Source: Lutraria lutraria (Eukaryota; Mollusca; Bivalvia; Venerida; Mactridae). Taken from it: 64,000 bases of DNA. The notes under the pieces were generated by a model, which saw only the letters and a program-made list of their open reading frames with translations, was not told the origin of the DNA and did no database searches. The DNA lies in the NCBI GenBank assembly GCA_964023205.1, contig OZ026845.1, forward strand, positions 6,582,001 through 6,646,000, read 5' to 3'. This document shows positions 14,201-24,821 of the stretch, one piece after another. Numbering within the stretch: the first letter of the stretch is position 1; each line of letters starts with the position of its first letter. The translations under genes were made by a program, and so were the position numbers.

Positions 14201-15317
14201 CACTTCCTAGTGACATGCAGAGGTCAATGGCAAGCGAAGCCATCTCTAAGCGACAGGCTTCAGCAAAGGTAATGTATGACGATTCACATTTTTCATAATT
14301 TCTTGTCCAATAAAATGGATGCATTTAATTGAAATTTGGAAAATATATAGCATAAAACGAGTCGAGAATCATATGTGGACAATACGTCATTTGTTTCTGT
14401 GCGTACAGAAGTTAGGACAAAAGTAATGGAAAATCAGTTATAATTCATACTTCAATTTTTATGTAATACATGTATGTATATCACTGCGCTCCGTTTATCG
14501 CCGTTTGTGATATACATTGTATTGCATAAAAGTTGAAATATAAATGATAGCTAATACATGTTGAGAACTCTTAAAAGAAGCGTGACATATTTGGTGAAAG
14601 ACTCAGGCTAATTTAAATACCTCGATGTTATTTAATTCGCTTTGAATTAACGTCACATTAATAGCCAGGTTAATTTGGCGACCCTTTTCAGCTAAGTGAT
14701 GGTGGAAGACCCTAGGTTTAAACTTGGATAGAACCTCCGTTATTCTATAAGCTAGTAGGACAAGTACATCATATTATCAATTGGTCTGCTCCCGGATGGG
14801 ATTCGAACTATAAAAATGGTGAGGAGCTAGTTATAACTAGTCAGACACCGCTCGACCATGGCAGACCCCGGTGCAATGTAATGAGACGCAATGATTCAGT
14901 CTGTATAGGTATGGTTGAAACATGCGTTAGAATGACAATGTCCATATATCATAAAGTAAGTAACAGTTTATTTTGAGGTGAACAGACAGAGCCAACAAAT
15001 ATTTAAAAAGTACAAATGAATAAGATCTAGTAATAAACGGCGTCAACATCATCTTTCAGATAATTTCAGCCGAGGGTGAGATACGTGCTTCGCACGTGCT
15101 GAAGGACGCAGCCAACATAGTCAGCCAGTCGCCGGCAGCCATTCATCTACGCTATTTCCAATCCCTCATGACAGTATCCAAGAAAAATTGCAAGACAATC
15201 GTACTGCCGTATCCACCTCAATTAATGGAGAAATTGAAACAAACAAACCAAATATCTGGCTCAGATCAAGCAGCCAACTCACAGAAAATCGAGGTTTTGC
15301 CGAAATTGAGTACCTGA
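2233..15317 (+). CDS. Stomatin-family (SPFH domain) membrane protein, 8 exons
   Basis: Exons at 2233-2254, 9253-9392, 9993-10065, 11135-11217, 12678-12893, 13449-13501, 14190-14268 and 15060-15317. Every junction is AG/GT and phases agree, giving 924 nt or 307 residues, close to the usual stomatin length of about 290. Residues 28-50 form the hydrophobic hairpin with Pro46, matching the hairpin proline of stomatins. [15 protein letters not shown] begins the SPFH domain, ending near [20 protein letters not shown]. The last exon carries AEGEIRAS and [13 protein letters not shown], the oligomerisation and C-terminal region. The start has A at -3 and G at +4. Known role of the family: cholesterol-binding, oligomeric membrane scaffold that modulates ion channels. 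The middle of the SPFH domain (exon 5, [15 protein letters not shown]) is clearly diverged from canonical stomatin, so it is probably a lineage-specific stomatin-like paralogue. AATAAA lies 11 bases after the stop. The 13449-13501 exon is short and rests on phase and the [11 protein letters not shown] match. Confidence 0.87.
2935..4495 (-). mobile_element. Decayed Penelope-like retroelement (RT plus GIY-YIG endonuclease)
   Basis: On the - strand, frame-broken reverse transcriptase motifs come first: [20 protein letters not shown] at about 4440-4381, and [20 protein letters not shown] followed by TNCHQYI at about 4195-4100. A GIY-YIG endonuclease ORF follows at 3660-3121. This RT then GIY-YIG order is typical of Penelope-like elements. 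The 3' flank at about 3007-2970 has GATGAAGACCAATATGGCC then GAAACGTTGAC, a segment I associate with PLE ends. It lies inside intron 1 of the stomatin gene, in antisense orientation, and several frames are broken, so it is inactive. Confidence 0.75.
3121..3660 (-). pseudogene. GIY-YIG endonuclease remnant of the Penelope-like element
   Basis: 179 codons. The first 130 or so are recognisable: a Cys/His cluster ([10 protein letters not shown]), then [20 protein letters not shown], which is the GIY and YIG pair with the CxxC typical of PLE endonucleases, then [11 protein letters not shown]. Residues after about 135 lose resemblance and run into hydrophobic noise, suggesting a frameshift near 3260. 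Confidence 0.7.
4500..5975. other. Noncoding stretch, intron 1 of the stomatin gene
   Basis: AT-rich with only short open frames. I see no exon, repeat array or RNA gene here. Confidence 0.5.
5978..6340. repeat. 37-bp minisatellite, about 10 copies
   Basis: Units of the form GTGTCGTAAGAATAACACGT then CGTTTTATTTACAAGCG, exact 37-bp spacing (ACGTCGTTTT at 5994, 6031, 6068, 6105 and so on). Units alternate between TTTACAAGCG and TTTGCAAACG. Each unit holds two or three CpG in an otherwise AT-rich intron. Confidence 0.9.
6341..7599. other. AT-rich noncoding stretch
   Basis: No open frame of note, no recognised repeat. Part of intron 1 of the stomatin gene. Confidence 0.5.
7600..7812. repeat. 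Degenerate short tandem repeat (TTCATATTTCTGAG / CTTACCTCTTT)
   Basis: TTCATATTTCTGAGTTAA, TTCATATTTCTGAGTCAT and TTCATATTTCTGAGTCGC appear at about 40-base spacing with decayed copies on the left. Confidence 0.55.
8216..8365. repeat. ACAGA microsatellites flanking a LINE-tail-like segment
   Basis: GAACAGAACAGAACATATAC at 8218 and AACAGAACAGAACAGAACA at 8341; a similar ACAGA run is at 1001-1022. The segment between includes ACTTTATTAAGACTTAAGCA, which resembles an inverted LINE 3' end. Inference only. Confidence 0.35.
10290..10465 (-). mobile_element. SINE, family 3
   Basis: On the - strand AGAGGGTGATCGGTAGTCCA, GCGGTAACGTACCAGACTAC and B box TGTTCGAATCTTGGC. The same kind of head is at 53215-53150. 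Lies in intron 3 of the stomatin gene. Confidence 0.5.
10558..10640. repeat. Interspersed repeat shared with 12983-13062
   Basis: GAAATGACCTAAAATAAGCC then AAAGTCACTT and GGGCAGACAACTCGAAAATG, ending ACGACCCCATTGTTT. The second copy lies 90 bases after exon 5 of the stomatin gene. Both are in the same orientation. Confidence 0.6.
11270..11480 (-). mobile_element. SINE, family 1
   Basis: On the - strand: head remnant GGCGACCCGGATTTAATTCA at 11474-11455, body ACCAGTTTTCC-like, tail ending AACGGTGTTAACGC at about 11270. Lies in intron 4 of the stomatin gene. Confidence 0.5.
11567..11586. repeat. Run of 20 G
   Basis: An uninterrupted G-run in intron 4 of the stomatin gene. Such runs can form G-quadruplexes and are prone to length error. 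Confidence 0.8.
12268..12647 (+). mobile_element. MITE copy 1 with TTTAAAGCCCCATTAGC inverted ends
   Basis: Left end TTTAAAGCCCCATTAGCTTTT, right end AAGCTTATGGGACTTTAAA. Its interior matches the element at 48293-48584 in reverse (including the ATAACAGAGGAATCCGGTGTG segment and the CCGCAGTCAT segment). No ORF for a transposase. It lies in intron 4 of the stomatin gene and ends 30 bases before exon 5. Confidence 0.75.
12983..13062. repeat. Second copy of the 10558 repeat
   Basis: GAAATGACCTAAAATAAGCA, GTCACTGTCAGGGGCAGATA, GAGCACTGCGACCCCCATTT. The preceding segment (TAATTTATCTACAATTTATA) is also similar to 10517-10540. Confidence 0.6.
13862..14108 (-). mobile_element. SINE, family 2 (Leu/Ser-tRNA-like head)
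   Basis: On the - strand the head reads ACCGTGGTCGAGTGGTTAGG then TGACCGCCTTCGGTGCGGGA and a B-box-like TTTGAACCCC; body GTCAGTAGGTGAGCCGCTAG. The head imitates a class II tRNA but the 3' acceptor part is missing. Lies in intron 6 of the stomatin gene. Confidence 0.55.
14462..14526. repeat. Hairpin with TGTAATACATGTATGTATAT arms
   Basis: GTATATCAC ... GTGATATAC with the outer arms TGTAATACATGTAT and ATTGTATTGCA; the loop CCGTTTATCGCCG is GC-richer than its surroundings. Confidence 0.55.
14655..14870 (-). mobile_element. SINE, family 2 variant
   Basis: On the - strand the head GGTCTGCCATGGTCGAGCGG, TGTCTGACTAGTTATAACTA and B box GTTCGAATCCC, then a body whose - strand sequence includes AGGGTCTTCCACCATCACTT. 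The body is shared with 22205-22300. Confidence 0.6.
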
Positions 15318-15804
15318 TGTCAAGTCAAATAAAGTCAAATTCATCGTAAATGTTATTTTGCAGAGCTGGTTAACAAACATATAACACAAACCTGCCTTCG
15401 ATGTACCTGCATTACATGCACGTTACCCGAAGGCATTACTTCTGATGAAAACTTGATAGTGAAACACGATATTATTTGTTGCTCAAATGTAGAAACATTC
15501 TTTGTGTTTTGTAGGAATTGGATATCGGGTATTTACGAGCTCACTTTAGCTGTGTATCATTAATGTATCAATACTCTCGTTATTGGGTGGTCTTAATAAA
15601 CTTAATAACCTCGAACCATAATAATATTTACCATGTATCTAATTAAGAATACATTGGGCTTAATCTTTGTGCAATACAAACTCTTATGGTGCAGAAACAA
15701 GTTTGGCATAAGCAGAGAATGCTCAACTTTGTGAAGTTTTGAATTTTATTGTTACACATTGTAATTTATATTAATACACTACTAAGATTTTTCCTTCATC
15801 TACA

Positions 15805-15992
15805 TTCTATTCCCGGTCGCTGCAAGTTATGAAAATTTGAAAAAATGTCGATTTTCTTCCGTATGTGGACAAGTTATCGGTTCCTTGTGAAGGGGTATTT
15901 AGCACTGGTAAGAATTCCATCCAGGATAAACTTATTAGTACCTGAATCGAACTGAACACCTGTTAAAAAACGGCGTTAAACCCAAATAAATG
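15805..15992 (+). mobile_element. SINE, family 1, 5' truncated
   Basis: Begins at the end of the tRNA-like head (ATTCCCGGTCGCTGCAAG) and ends AAAAACGGCGTTAAACCCAA then ATAAATGAA. Lies just after the stomatin gene. Confidence 0.6.
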
Positions 15993-16848
15993 AACTTGCA
16001 TCTACTAGTTTGAATACCGTCGATTCGATTCACGATGGCTTTACTTTGGAGGAGCTATGGTTTGTATTGGAAAGAGAAAATATAATTATGTATCGTTAAA
16101 ATATAGTGTAAATTTATTTTGTACAATGTATTGTTTTTATCATCATAATTATATTTTTGATGTAATGATGTTTGTTAAATATTAAAATTGGATGGTAACC
16201 ACTTTAGGTGTTTTGTTTTAATGAGATATGCACAAAAACGACAGAAGGAAATAAAGAATATGATTTGTAACGTACTTAAAACAATGTTCAAGCTGCGGGT
16301 AATTAACCAGTACTTTGATTGCTTTATCATTTGAATCTGCACTGGTGGACAAATGGGCATAGACAGAATGACGTCTTAAAGAACATGTGACGCGCAAAGG
16401 GCCCAAATCCCTCCATTCGAGGCCCGCAGATCCAGCTAAACAATAAAGCTAGGTGTTCGTACCACTGCTTAACAGATATGAGTGTAGGCGTGACTCTAAA
16501 TTCACCTTGCAATATCAACTTTTCCCCCAAACACTGATTAGTTTGTAGTGAAATCAACAAATGTGATTGGCTCACGTGTCACGTGAAGACGGTGTTAAAA
16601 CTCCATACACGGTCTCCGTCCGCTCCATACTCACATACATATAATTTAGTATTACACTAGTTATCTCTCTTGTGTTGTTAGCATTTCATGGTTCCCGAGC
16701 TAAATATTTCACGTTTTAACCAGCAATTTGAGAGACATGGATTAAGTCTTTATGTACAGTTGATCATTAATCAGAGATTAAACGAGTATTTTTAATGCAT
16801 ATATATTGAATAGAGGGTATTAGATATAATAAGCAATAAAACAGAAGC
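15993..16848. other. Intergenic stretch between convergent genes
   Basis: Between the stomatin gene (+) and the PPxY gene (-). Overlapping short open frames at 16175-16575 on the - strand lack family features. No other signal seen. Confidence 0.45.
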
Positions 16849-19800
16849 TTATTGCGAACTCGTTGGTGACATGTTTAGTTTCCGTTCACGTAATTTGATC
16901 AAAATTGCTCGTCTCTGTTCGCGTCTGACAGCCATTGATGGCTTTATGTTTGTAGATATATCTTTTTCCTGTGCATTATCTTCTGTTGTTGTCATTGTTT
17001 TACGCACAAGGCGTTTTGAATTTGAATTTGAAAGAGCTGATTGCAAGGCATTGGTTGCGTTTTCTGATTCTGCAGGATTATCATGACGAGGATGAACGTT
17101 TGTAATGTTACTTGTACTAGCCTCTACCACGTTTCTTTCTCCTCTGTTTATTTTTTGAACACTATTTTGAGATGGCTCACTAGTCGTTTGATTTTTATTG
17201 TCTGCTTTAGCACGTATTACAGGGCGTGGTATTCTTGTACTCCTATGAACCGTTGCTTGTTGTTGAAAACTTGCATTTCTTGAATGTTCTCCTTCATTTG
17301 TGCCATGTATATTTTGAGTAGCCTGACTATGAACCGTGATTTCACGAATAGTCACGGGAGTTACCGAGCCAACGACTCGTAGAGTGGTGGCGCCACCGAA
17401 AGTTGGCAATGGCGTTACGAACGGACTTCTTTCACTAACAGTTCTGTGCAACCGATGTCCTCGCGCTTGGTAAGCAGGAAGTTCAATATCAGCACTAACT
17501 AGACTTGGGTGTGGTGAACCCCGTCGATTTCGACCACCAATGTCTTCAATAGATGGTGTTACTCTATGGTTCCGTGAAGTAGCACCTGATGTGCTTGGTC
17601 CAGCTGAATAATAGGGGGACTCTACATTGACAACACTCACATACGAAGGCGGGGCGTCAGACGGGGATGGCTCGATTCCAACAACATTGCGCCCAATATT
17701 ATTGCGCCTTTGTGGTTGATACTGACTATTCCTGTTTCTTCGATTGTAAGTCACGTGACGATCGACTGTACCCGGAAGTATAGGGTCGGTTGAGTTCGGG
17801 CTTGGTCGCAAATCAACCGGAGTCTGAATAGTTTCGTATCTCGGCGGTGCCTCAGAATAAGGTGGAGGTTTAGGGTACACATCGCGTCTTGGTCTCCGGC
17901 GTTCTGAAGGTATTACAATTCAAGTATTAAAATCTAACGAATTGAAGTGCCTTTAAAATCCATATAAACGTATTGCATCCTATTAACATTTTGTTACGAA
18001 TATCAATAACGAAAAACGATATACACATGTACATGTATTTTCATGAGAGAACAATGGTTTAATAATTTACTTACAAACACTTTTTCGGATGTGAATTTAA
18101 AGAGTCAACAAAATATGAAATATAAACACGGTTACATGTAATAGTTGTTTTAATGACATAATTACCATTTTCAACGCGTTGACGACGTCGCGATTGTCTA
18201 ATGGGCGTCACCCTGTCCTTGTTTTTACTCGTTAAACATATAATAAGCCCAACAACGACGGCGACGACGAAAAGTGTCCCGACGGAACATATCACTATTA
18301 TGACTTCTTCTGATAATCTGAAAATAGACATATTTCCAGTATGAGTTTATAGAGACCGAGAAGTGAATGAATAATCATGATAATAAAATGGATAATGGTA
18401 ATAATGATGTCAACAACGATAATAATAATGATGATAATAATCACATTGATGTTGATAATAATAATAATTGATGATAATAATAATAATAATAACATTGCTC
18501 ATGATAATAACGATGATGATGATGATACATGATTATAATGATGATAGTAATAATACTACTACTAAAAACAATGATCCTAATAATAATGATTATTATGAGA
18601 TAATCATAATTATAATGACAATTGTAATAAAGAATAGTGATGATGATATTATTAAAGGTAATAGTGATGCTTAAAATGATAATAATAGTGATGATGATGA
18701 TATTATTAAAGGTAATAGTGATGCTTAAAATGATACTGATAGTGATGATGATGATATTATTAAAGGTAATACTGATGCTTAAAATGATAATAATAGTGAT
18801 GATGATGATGATGATATTATTAAAGGTAATACTGATGCTTAAAATGATAATAAAAGTGATGATGATGATATTATTAAAGGTAATACTGATGCTTAAAATG
18901 ATACTGATAGTGATGATGATGATATTATTAAAGGTAATACTGATGCTTAAAATGATAATAATAGTGATGATGATGATATTATTAAAGGTAATACTGATGC
19001 TTAAAATGATACTAATAGTGATGATGATGATATTATTAAAGGTAATACTGATGCTTAAAATGATAATAATAGTGATGATGATGATATTATTAAAGGTAAT
19101 ACTGATGCTTAAAATGATAATAATAGTGATGATGATATTATTATTAAAGGTAATACTGATGCTTAAAATGATACTAATAGTGATGATGATGATATTATTA
19201 AAGGTAATACTGATGCTTAAAATGATAATAATAGTGATGATGATGATGATGATATTATTAAAGGTAATACTGATGCTTAAAATGATACTAATAGTGATGA
19301 TGATGATATTATTAAAGGTAATACTGATGCTTAAAATGATACTGATAGTGATGATGATGATATTATTAAAGGTAATACTGATGCTTAAAATGATAATAAT
19401 AGTGATGATGATGATATTATTAAAGGTAATACTGATGCTTAAAATGATACTAATAGTGATGATGATGATATTATTAAAGGTAATACTGATGCTTAAAATG
19501 ATAATAATAGTGATGATGATGATATTATTAAAGGTAATACTGATGCTTAAAATGATACTAATAGTGATGATGATGATATTATTAAAGGTAATACTGATGC
19601 TTAAAATGATACTAATAGTGATGATGATGATATTATTAAAGGTAATACTGATGCTTAAAATGATAATAATAGTGATGATGATGATATTATTAAAGGTAAT
19701 ACTGATGCTTAGAATGATAATAATAGTGATGATGATGATGATGATATTTTTAAAGGTAATACTGATGCTTAAAATGATAATAATAGTGATGATGATGATG

Positions 19801-22800
19801 ATGATATTATTAAAGGTAATACTGATGCTTAAAATAATAATAATAGTGATGATGATGATATTATTAAAGGTAATACTGATGTTTAAAATGATAATAATAG
19901 TGATGATGATGATGATATTATTAAAGGTAATACTGATGCTTAAAATGATACTAATAGTGATGATGATGATATTATTAAAGGTAATACTGTTGCTTAAAAT
20001 GATAATAATAGTGATGATGATGATATTATTAAAGATAATACTGATGCTTAAAATGATAATAATAGTGATGACGATGATATTATTAAAGGTAATACTGATG
20101 CTTAAAATGATACTGATAGTGATGATGATGATATTATTAAAGGTAATACTGATGCTTAAAATGATAATAATAGTGATGATGATGATATTATTAAAGGTAA
20201 TACTGATGCTTAAAATGATACTAATAGTGATGATGATGATATTATTAAAGGTAATACTGATGCTTAAAATGATAATAATAGTGATGATGATGATGATGAT
20301 ATTATTAAAGGTAATACTGATGCTTAAAATGATAATAAAAGTGATGATGATGATATTATTAAAGGTAATACTGATGCTTAAAATGATACTGATAGTGATG
20401 ATGATGATATTATTAAAGGTAATACTGATGCTTAAAATGATAATAATAGTGATGATGATGATATTATTAAAGGTAATACTGATGCTTAAAATGATACTAA
20501 TAGTGATGATGATGATATTATTAAAGGTAATACTGATGCTTAAAATGATAATAATAGTGATGATGATGATATTATTAAAGGTAATACTGATGCTTAAAAT
20601 GATAATAATAGTGATGATGATATTATTATTAAAGGTAATACTGATGCTTAAAATGATACTAATAGTGATGATGATGATATTATTAAAGGTAATACTGATG
20701 CTTAAAATGATAATAATAGTGATGATGATGATGATGATATTATTAAAGGTAATACTGATGCTTAAAATGATAATAAAAGTGATGATGATGATATTATTAA
20801 AGGTAATACTGATGCTTAAAATGATACTGATAGTGATGATGATGATATTATTAAAGGTAATACTGATGCTTAAAATGATAATAATAGTGATGATGATGAT
20901 ATTATTAAAGGTAATACTGATGCTTAAAATGATACTAATAGTGATGATGATGATATTATTAAAGGTAATACTGATGCTTAAAATGATAATAATAGTGATG
21001 ATGATGATATTATTAAAGGTAATACTGATGCTTAAAATGATACTAATAGTGATGATGATGATATTATTAAAGGTAATACTGATGCTTAAAATGATACTAA
21101 TAGTGATGATGATGATATTATTAAAGGTAATACTGATGCTTAAAATGATAATAATAGTGATGATGATGATATTATTAAAGGTAATACTGATGCTTAAAAT
21201 GATAATAATAGTGATGATGATGATGATGATATTTTTAAAGGTAATACTGATGCTTAAAATGATAATAATAGTGATGATGATGATGATGATATTATTAAAG
21301 GTAATACTGATGCTTAAAATAATAATAATAGTGATGATGATGATATTATTAAAGGTAATACTGATGTTTAAAATGATAATAATAGTGATGATGATGATGA
21401 TATTATTAAAGGTAATACTGATGCTTAAAATGATACTAATAGTGATGATGATGATATTATTAAAGGTAATACTGTTGCTTAAAATGATAATAATAGTGAT
21501 GATGATGATATTATTAAAGATAATACTGATGCTTAAAATGATAATAATAGTGATGACGATGATATTATTAAAGGTAATACTGATGCTTAAAATGATAATA
21601 ATAGTGATGATGATGATATTATTATTAAAGGTAATACTGATGCTTAAAATGATACTAATAGTGATGACGATGATATTATTAAAGGTAATACTGATGCTTA
21701 AAATGATAATAATAGTGATGATGATGATGATGATATTATTAAAGGTAATACTGATGCTTAAAATGATAATAATAGTGATGACGATGATATTATTAAAGGT
21801 AATACTGATGCTTAAAATGATACTGATAGTGATGATGATGATATCATTAAAGATAATACTGATGCTTAAAATGATACTGATAGTGATGATGATGATATCA
21901 TTAAAGATAATACTGATGCTTAAAATGATACTGATAGTGATGACGATGATATTATTAAAGGTAATACTGATGCTTAAAATGATTCTGATAGTGATGATGA
22001 TGATATCATTAAAGATAATACTGATGCTTAAAATGATACTGATAATAATCTTTATTTTACAACTGACCTGTCATTGACTTTTCTTAGGGGAGACATGAAC
22101 TATCATGTTGGGTGTATTAAAAATAAATGAATAAAGAAATGTGGACTATTTTAAATTAAATTTCACAAGTTGGGACTCTCTCCAGCTACGTTAAATATCA
22201 GCAGTAATAACCAGGTGTATATCTTAGGTCTTCTACCACCGTTAAAACTGGCAAAATCGCCACATTAACCTACCCAGTGGTGTTACTTTAAACCCCAGCA
22301 ACAAAAACAGCAACAGAGTAGGCAATTATATCCAAACATTGGACACCTGACCATGAGACATACAATGCTTGAGAACTCCCTTCGGAGAGCAAGAATTAAT
22401 AAATTAAATATATAGCATCATCAAAGCGGGACACTTGCATCTTATTAACACATTTTGGTCATCGTTCGGACAAAATGAGGTCGTTTTAATGAAGTATTGA
22501 TCTACTTAATACTTTTATATAATATTATTAGTATAGGTAAATACGTGCAAAACTCGCTTATATATATTGCACGTATTTACCTATACTTATAAAATTATAT
22601 AAAACCTAATGTAGAAACACTCCTGAAAACCGGACTCCCAGAAAACCGGACTCCTAGAAAACCGGAATCCCCAGAATAGTGGAAAATAGGACTTTTCGGA
22701 CTTTTGCCAAATACGGAAGGGGTTCGCTTTTCAGAGTTTTCACTGTTCAAATCAAAAACGTCTCTCCAGTTGTTTGTATTGAGAATACTTTTAATTACAT

Positions 22801-24095
22801 TTTAAAGTGTATGTATGTCTAAGTACCTAAATTCAAACAATGAATATTGGAAGCGACTTGTAATTTTTGATAAGCAACTATAAATAGAAATCAAAGGGAG
22901 ATAACTCGGAAATTAAAAATTAACAAAATCATTTCAATGTTAATTCAGGAAAAGCTTTCCTCTTCTCCAAAGTAGAATACATTGTTTTTCGTAAAATGTG
23001 CGGGGCAGGTTTGAATTTTCAGCAACTGCTGCTTGAATCGATATATAGTGGAGTACTGAATACTGGTAAATAATGTTTGTTTCATCAAAGCTCTGAAGGT
23101 TCTGCTGTTGTTCGGAACTACAAACAGTCAAAAATTGAATTTCTTTGCAGGCTGTGTTTCGGAAACCGAACGATAGTTCGCACAATAATTTGGATGCAGA
23201 CCAAAGTACTACGTTTTTCTACACCCGCCATGCAATTGTTAAAGTTGTTCCCGTTCCATGCGATTTCAGTACTTTGATTTATGTTTCCCCATCTGATCAC
23301 CAAAAGTAGTTCAGCAATTAGCATATCTGGTCTGCATTACCTGCCCCTTTGTATACTCAACTTATGCAGAATGCATGAACACATGCTCGAAAAAAAGTTA
23401 CACGCTATATAAGCATTAAATTAATCGAATAAAATTTCTCGATGAACCACTACATTTGTAGTCTTTTTTAAATATATGATTGATGACTCACACTTATCAC
23501 CGCATCGTCCATAAATTCAATGATGACTTCTATATGATTACTATAGAAGCTAGGAACCTGACTTAATTAGCATAATACGCCACGTGAATTATGACGTCAC
23601 TCCTTGAAATGTGTGTAAATATTGTAATAATTCTAGGTAGAGAATTGTTCAGAATTGTCTAGGACGGTTTTGTATTAAACGTTTACGATTTTGCATAGCC
23701 AAATGATTTTGACTCGAATGCACGTAATATTTGATCAATGAATTGAAAAAAAGTTGGAACTATGTTCGTAGGCGGTAGATTTATGTCAAATTTTCTTGGA
23801 ACGGTTTGACCTACACGACCGGAAATCTAACCCGGATCGCCCGGCTACAAATCCAGCCCACTAACCACTGGGCCACGGTCGCGGACTTGTCATAAGATGA
23901 TTTCCAACGCGACAAGGGTCCGAAAATGGAAGTTTTCAAAGAATTTTCTGTGAGTAATCAAAAAATGTAAAAAAGAATAAAATACGAACGCATTTACGCA
24001 ACAGCTTCGGTCTGAAACCGTTCCACAACATCCGTGTTCACACTGTATTGACGAAGAGTTAGCAACTGTACACGTCGGCATCTTTGATTTAGTAT
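16849..24095 (-). CDS. Single-pass membrane protein, Cys-rich ectodomain plus PPxY tail (WBP1/VOPP1-like), 5' exon missing
   Basis: Three exons are supported. The Cys exon is 24095 to about 23990 (CEHGCC, six residues, then CC). The TM exon is 18317-18166 (152 nt; VIIVICSVGTLFVVAVVVGL then a basic stretch with RQSRRRQR). The tail exon is 17903-16849. Phases 1, 2 and 1 are the same as in the gene at 45268-48971. The tail of about 350 residues is disordered and rich in Pro, Ser, Thr and Arg, with PPPYSEAPPRYE near its start and APPSY later. The PPxY motifs should bind WW domains of NEDD4-type ubiquitin ligases. The Cys motif followed at once by a TM and PPxY tail is the layout of WBP1/WBP1L/VOPP1, and Shisa-like proteins are an alternative. 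The donor of the Cys exon is uncertain: GC/GTTCGT at 23990 fits the phase but is weak, while GTAAAT at 23997 is better but breaks phase. The intron holds a 3.4-kb minisatellite. An exon with start codon and signal peptide is expected upstream (above 24095) and was not found. Confidence 0.68.
18370..18636. repeat. ATA/GAT low-complexity leader of the 54-bp array
   Basis: Irregular AATAATAATGATGATAATAA sequence directly before the ordered array; it probably seeded it. Confidence 0.7.
18637..22060. repeat. 54-bp minisatellite, about 62 units, with 1,485-bp higher-order duplication
   Basis: The unit is AATGATAATAATAGTGATGA then TGATGATATTATTAAAGGTA then ATACTGATGCTTAA. Variants alternate GATAATAAT with GATACTAAT or GATACTGAT, and the GAT run varies in 3-bp steps, giving units of 54, 57 or 60 bp. 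Rare variants recur at a fixed offset: AATAAAAGTG at 18846 and 20331, ATTTTTAAAG at 19746 and 21231, so about 1.5 kb was duplicated inside the array. The + strand stays open for about 1,146 codons (18637-22077) because the unit is 18 codons. It lies in the intron of the - strand membrane protein gene. Confidence 0.95.
22172..22330 (+). mobile_element. SINE body, family 2 variant
   Basis: TAGGTCTTCTACCACCGTTA then AACTGGCAAAATCGCCACAT matches the inverted body at 14655-14750. No head. Lies between the 54-bp array and the hairpin at 22531. Confidence 0.45.
22531..22586. repeat. Perfect 20-bp inverted repeat with 16-base loop
   Basis: GTATAGGTAAATACGTGCAA at 22531-22550 is exactly reversed at 22567-22586. 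Imperfect pairing continues outward (TATAATATTATTA against TATAAAATTATA). Confidence 0.85.
22618..22674. repeat. Three copies of GAAAACCGGACTCC
   Basis: CTGAAAACCGGACTCCCAG, AAAACCGGACTCCTAG and AAAACCGGAATCCCCAG in tandem. A loosely related segment is at 9640-9720. Confidence 0.6.
22828..22915. repeat. Interspersed repeat shared with 51482-51575
   Basis: GAATATTGGAAGCGACTTGT, AACTATAAATAGAAATCAAA and GGGAGATAACTCGG are matched at 51508-51560. Both copies read in the same orientation. Confidence 0.6.
23755..23889 (-). mobile_element. SINE head, family 1
   Basis: On the - strand CGCGACCGTGGCCCAGTGGT then TAGTGGGCTGGATTTGTAGC and a degraded B box; matches the head of the copies at 30340 and 38918. 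The body is truncated. Lies next to the Cys exon of the membrane protein gene. Confidence 0.65.
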
Positions 24096-24162
24096 CTGAA
24101 TAGTTCCATAAAATGACTTTTCCACTTCAGCTAAAACAATTCCATGCACCGTCTAGTGAATT

Positions 24163-24821
24163 AAAAAATCACATCTTTTTACTCTTCTATTCCAATTCTA
24201 CGAGACAATTTCGATATCATTTTGACTTCTGTTTATTTTATTTATGATCCAGAGTGTGTAATGTCGTTATTTATATCCGATAAGAAGCGAATTTGCAGTT
24301 CTAACTTAGCTGAAATCTTGTACTAGCATTCCTTTCTTTAAATAAATAAAACGCATTTATAATTGCTATCCCCGACACATGTATTGCAATATAGGAATCA
24401 TTAAAATAGAGGCATATTTCATGACAAAGAAGAAGACAGCTGATACAGGTATTGTATTAAAACGTATCATTTACTTAATATTCGTAAACCAAATTATTAA
24501 CGTCAATAGTATCTATTGTTCGATCGTTTAATTTATTCTTTTGTTTACAATTAAATATAATGTTTTAAATGACGTGTATCAAATTGAACTTTGTTTTAAT
24601 CACGATAAAGCAGTTCTTAAGACATAGTTATCTTGAAGATAGTTGTGCATAAAGATTATTATAATAAGTTAAAGAATATGCAGTCTTAAATGGGGACTAG
24701 TCAAGACCGCGGGAAAAGTCCATTTCCGGATTAGAATAGTGTATACATGTATTTTTAAACAGTTTAAGGTTTACATAAGGGACTTTGAAAAATCTCGAGA
24801 CTTATAAAGTTGTCCGGGCTG
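24163..24821. other. AT-rich noncoding stretch upstream of the membrane protein gene
   Basis: The missing signal-peptide exon of the - strand gene should be here or further right, but no convincing ATG plus phase-1 donor was found. Confidence 0.35.

Noticed and set aside
16175..16575. Overlapping ORFs on the - strand
   Set aside because: No family features, overlapping frames and no homologous copy in the window.
18637..22077. A 1,146-residue protein made of Met/Ile/Leu repeats
   Set aside because: It is the translation of a 54-bp minisatellite within an antisense intron; composition is unlike any protein and the frame is open only because the unit is 18 codons.
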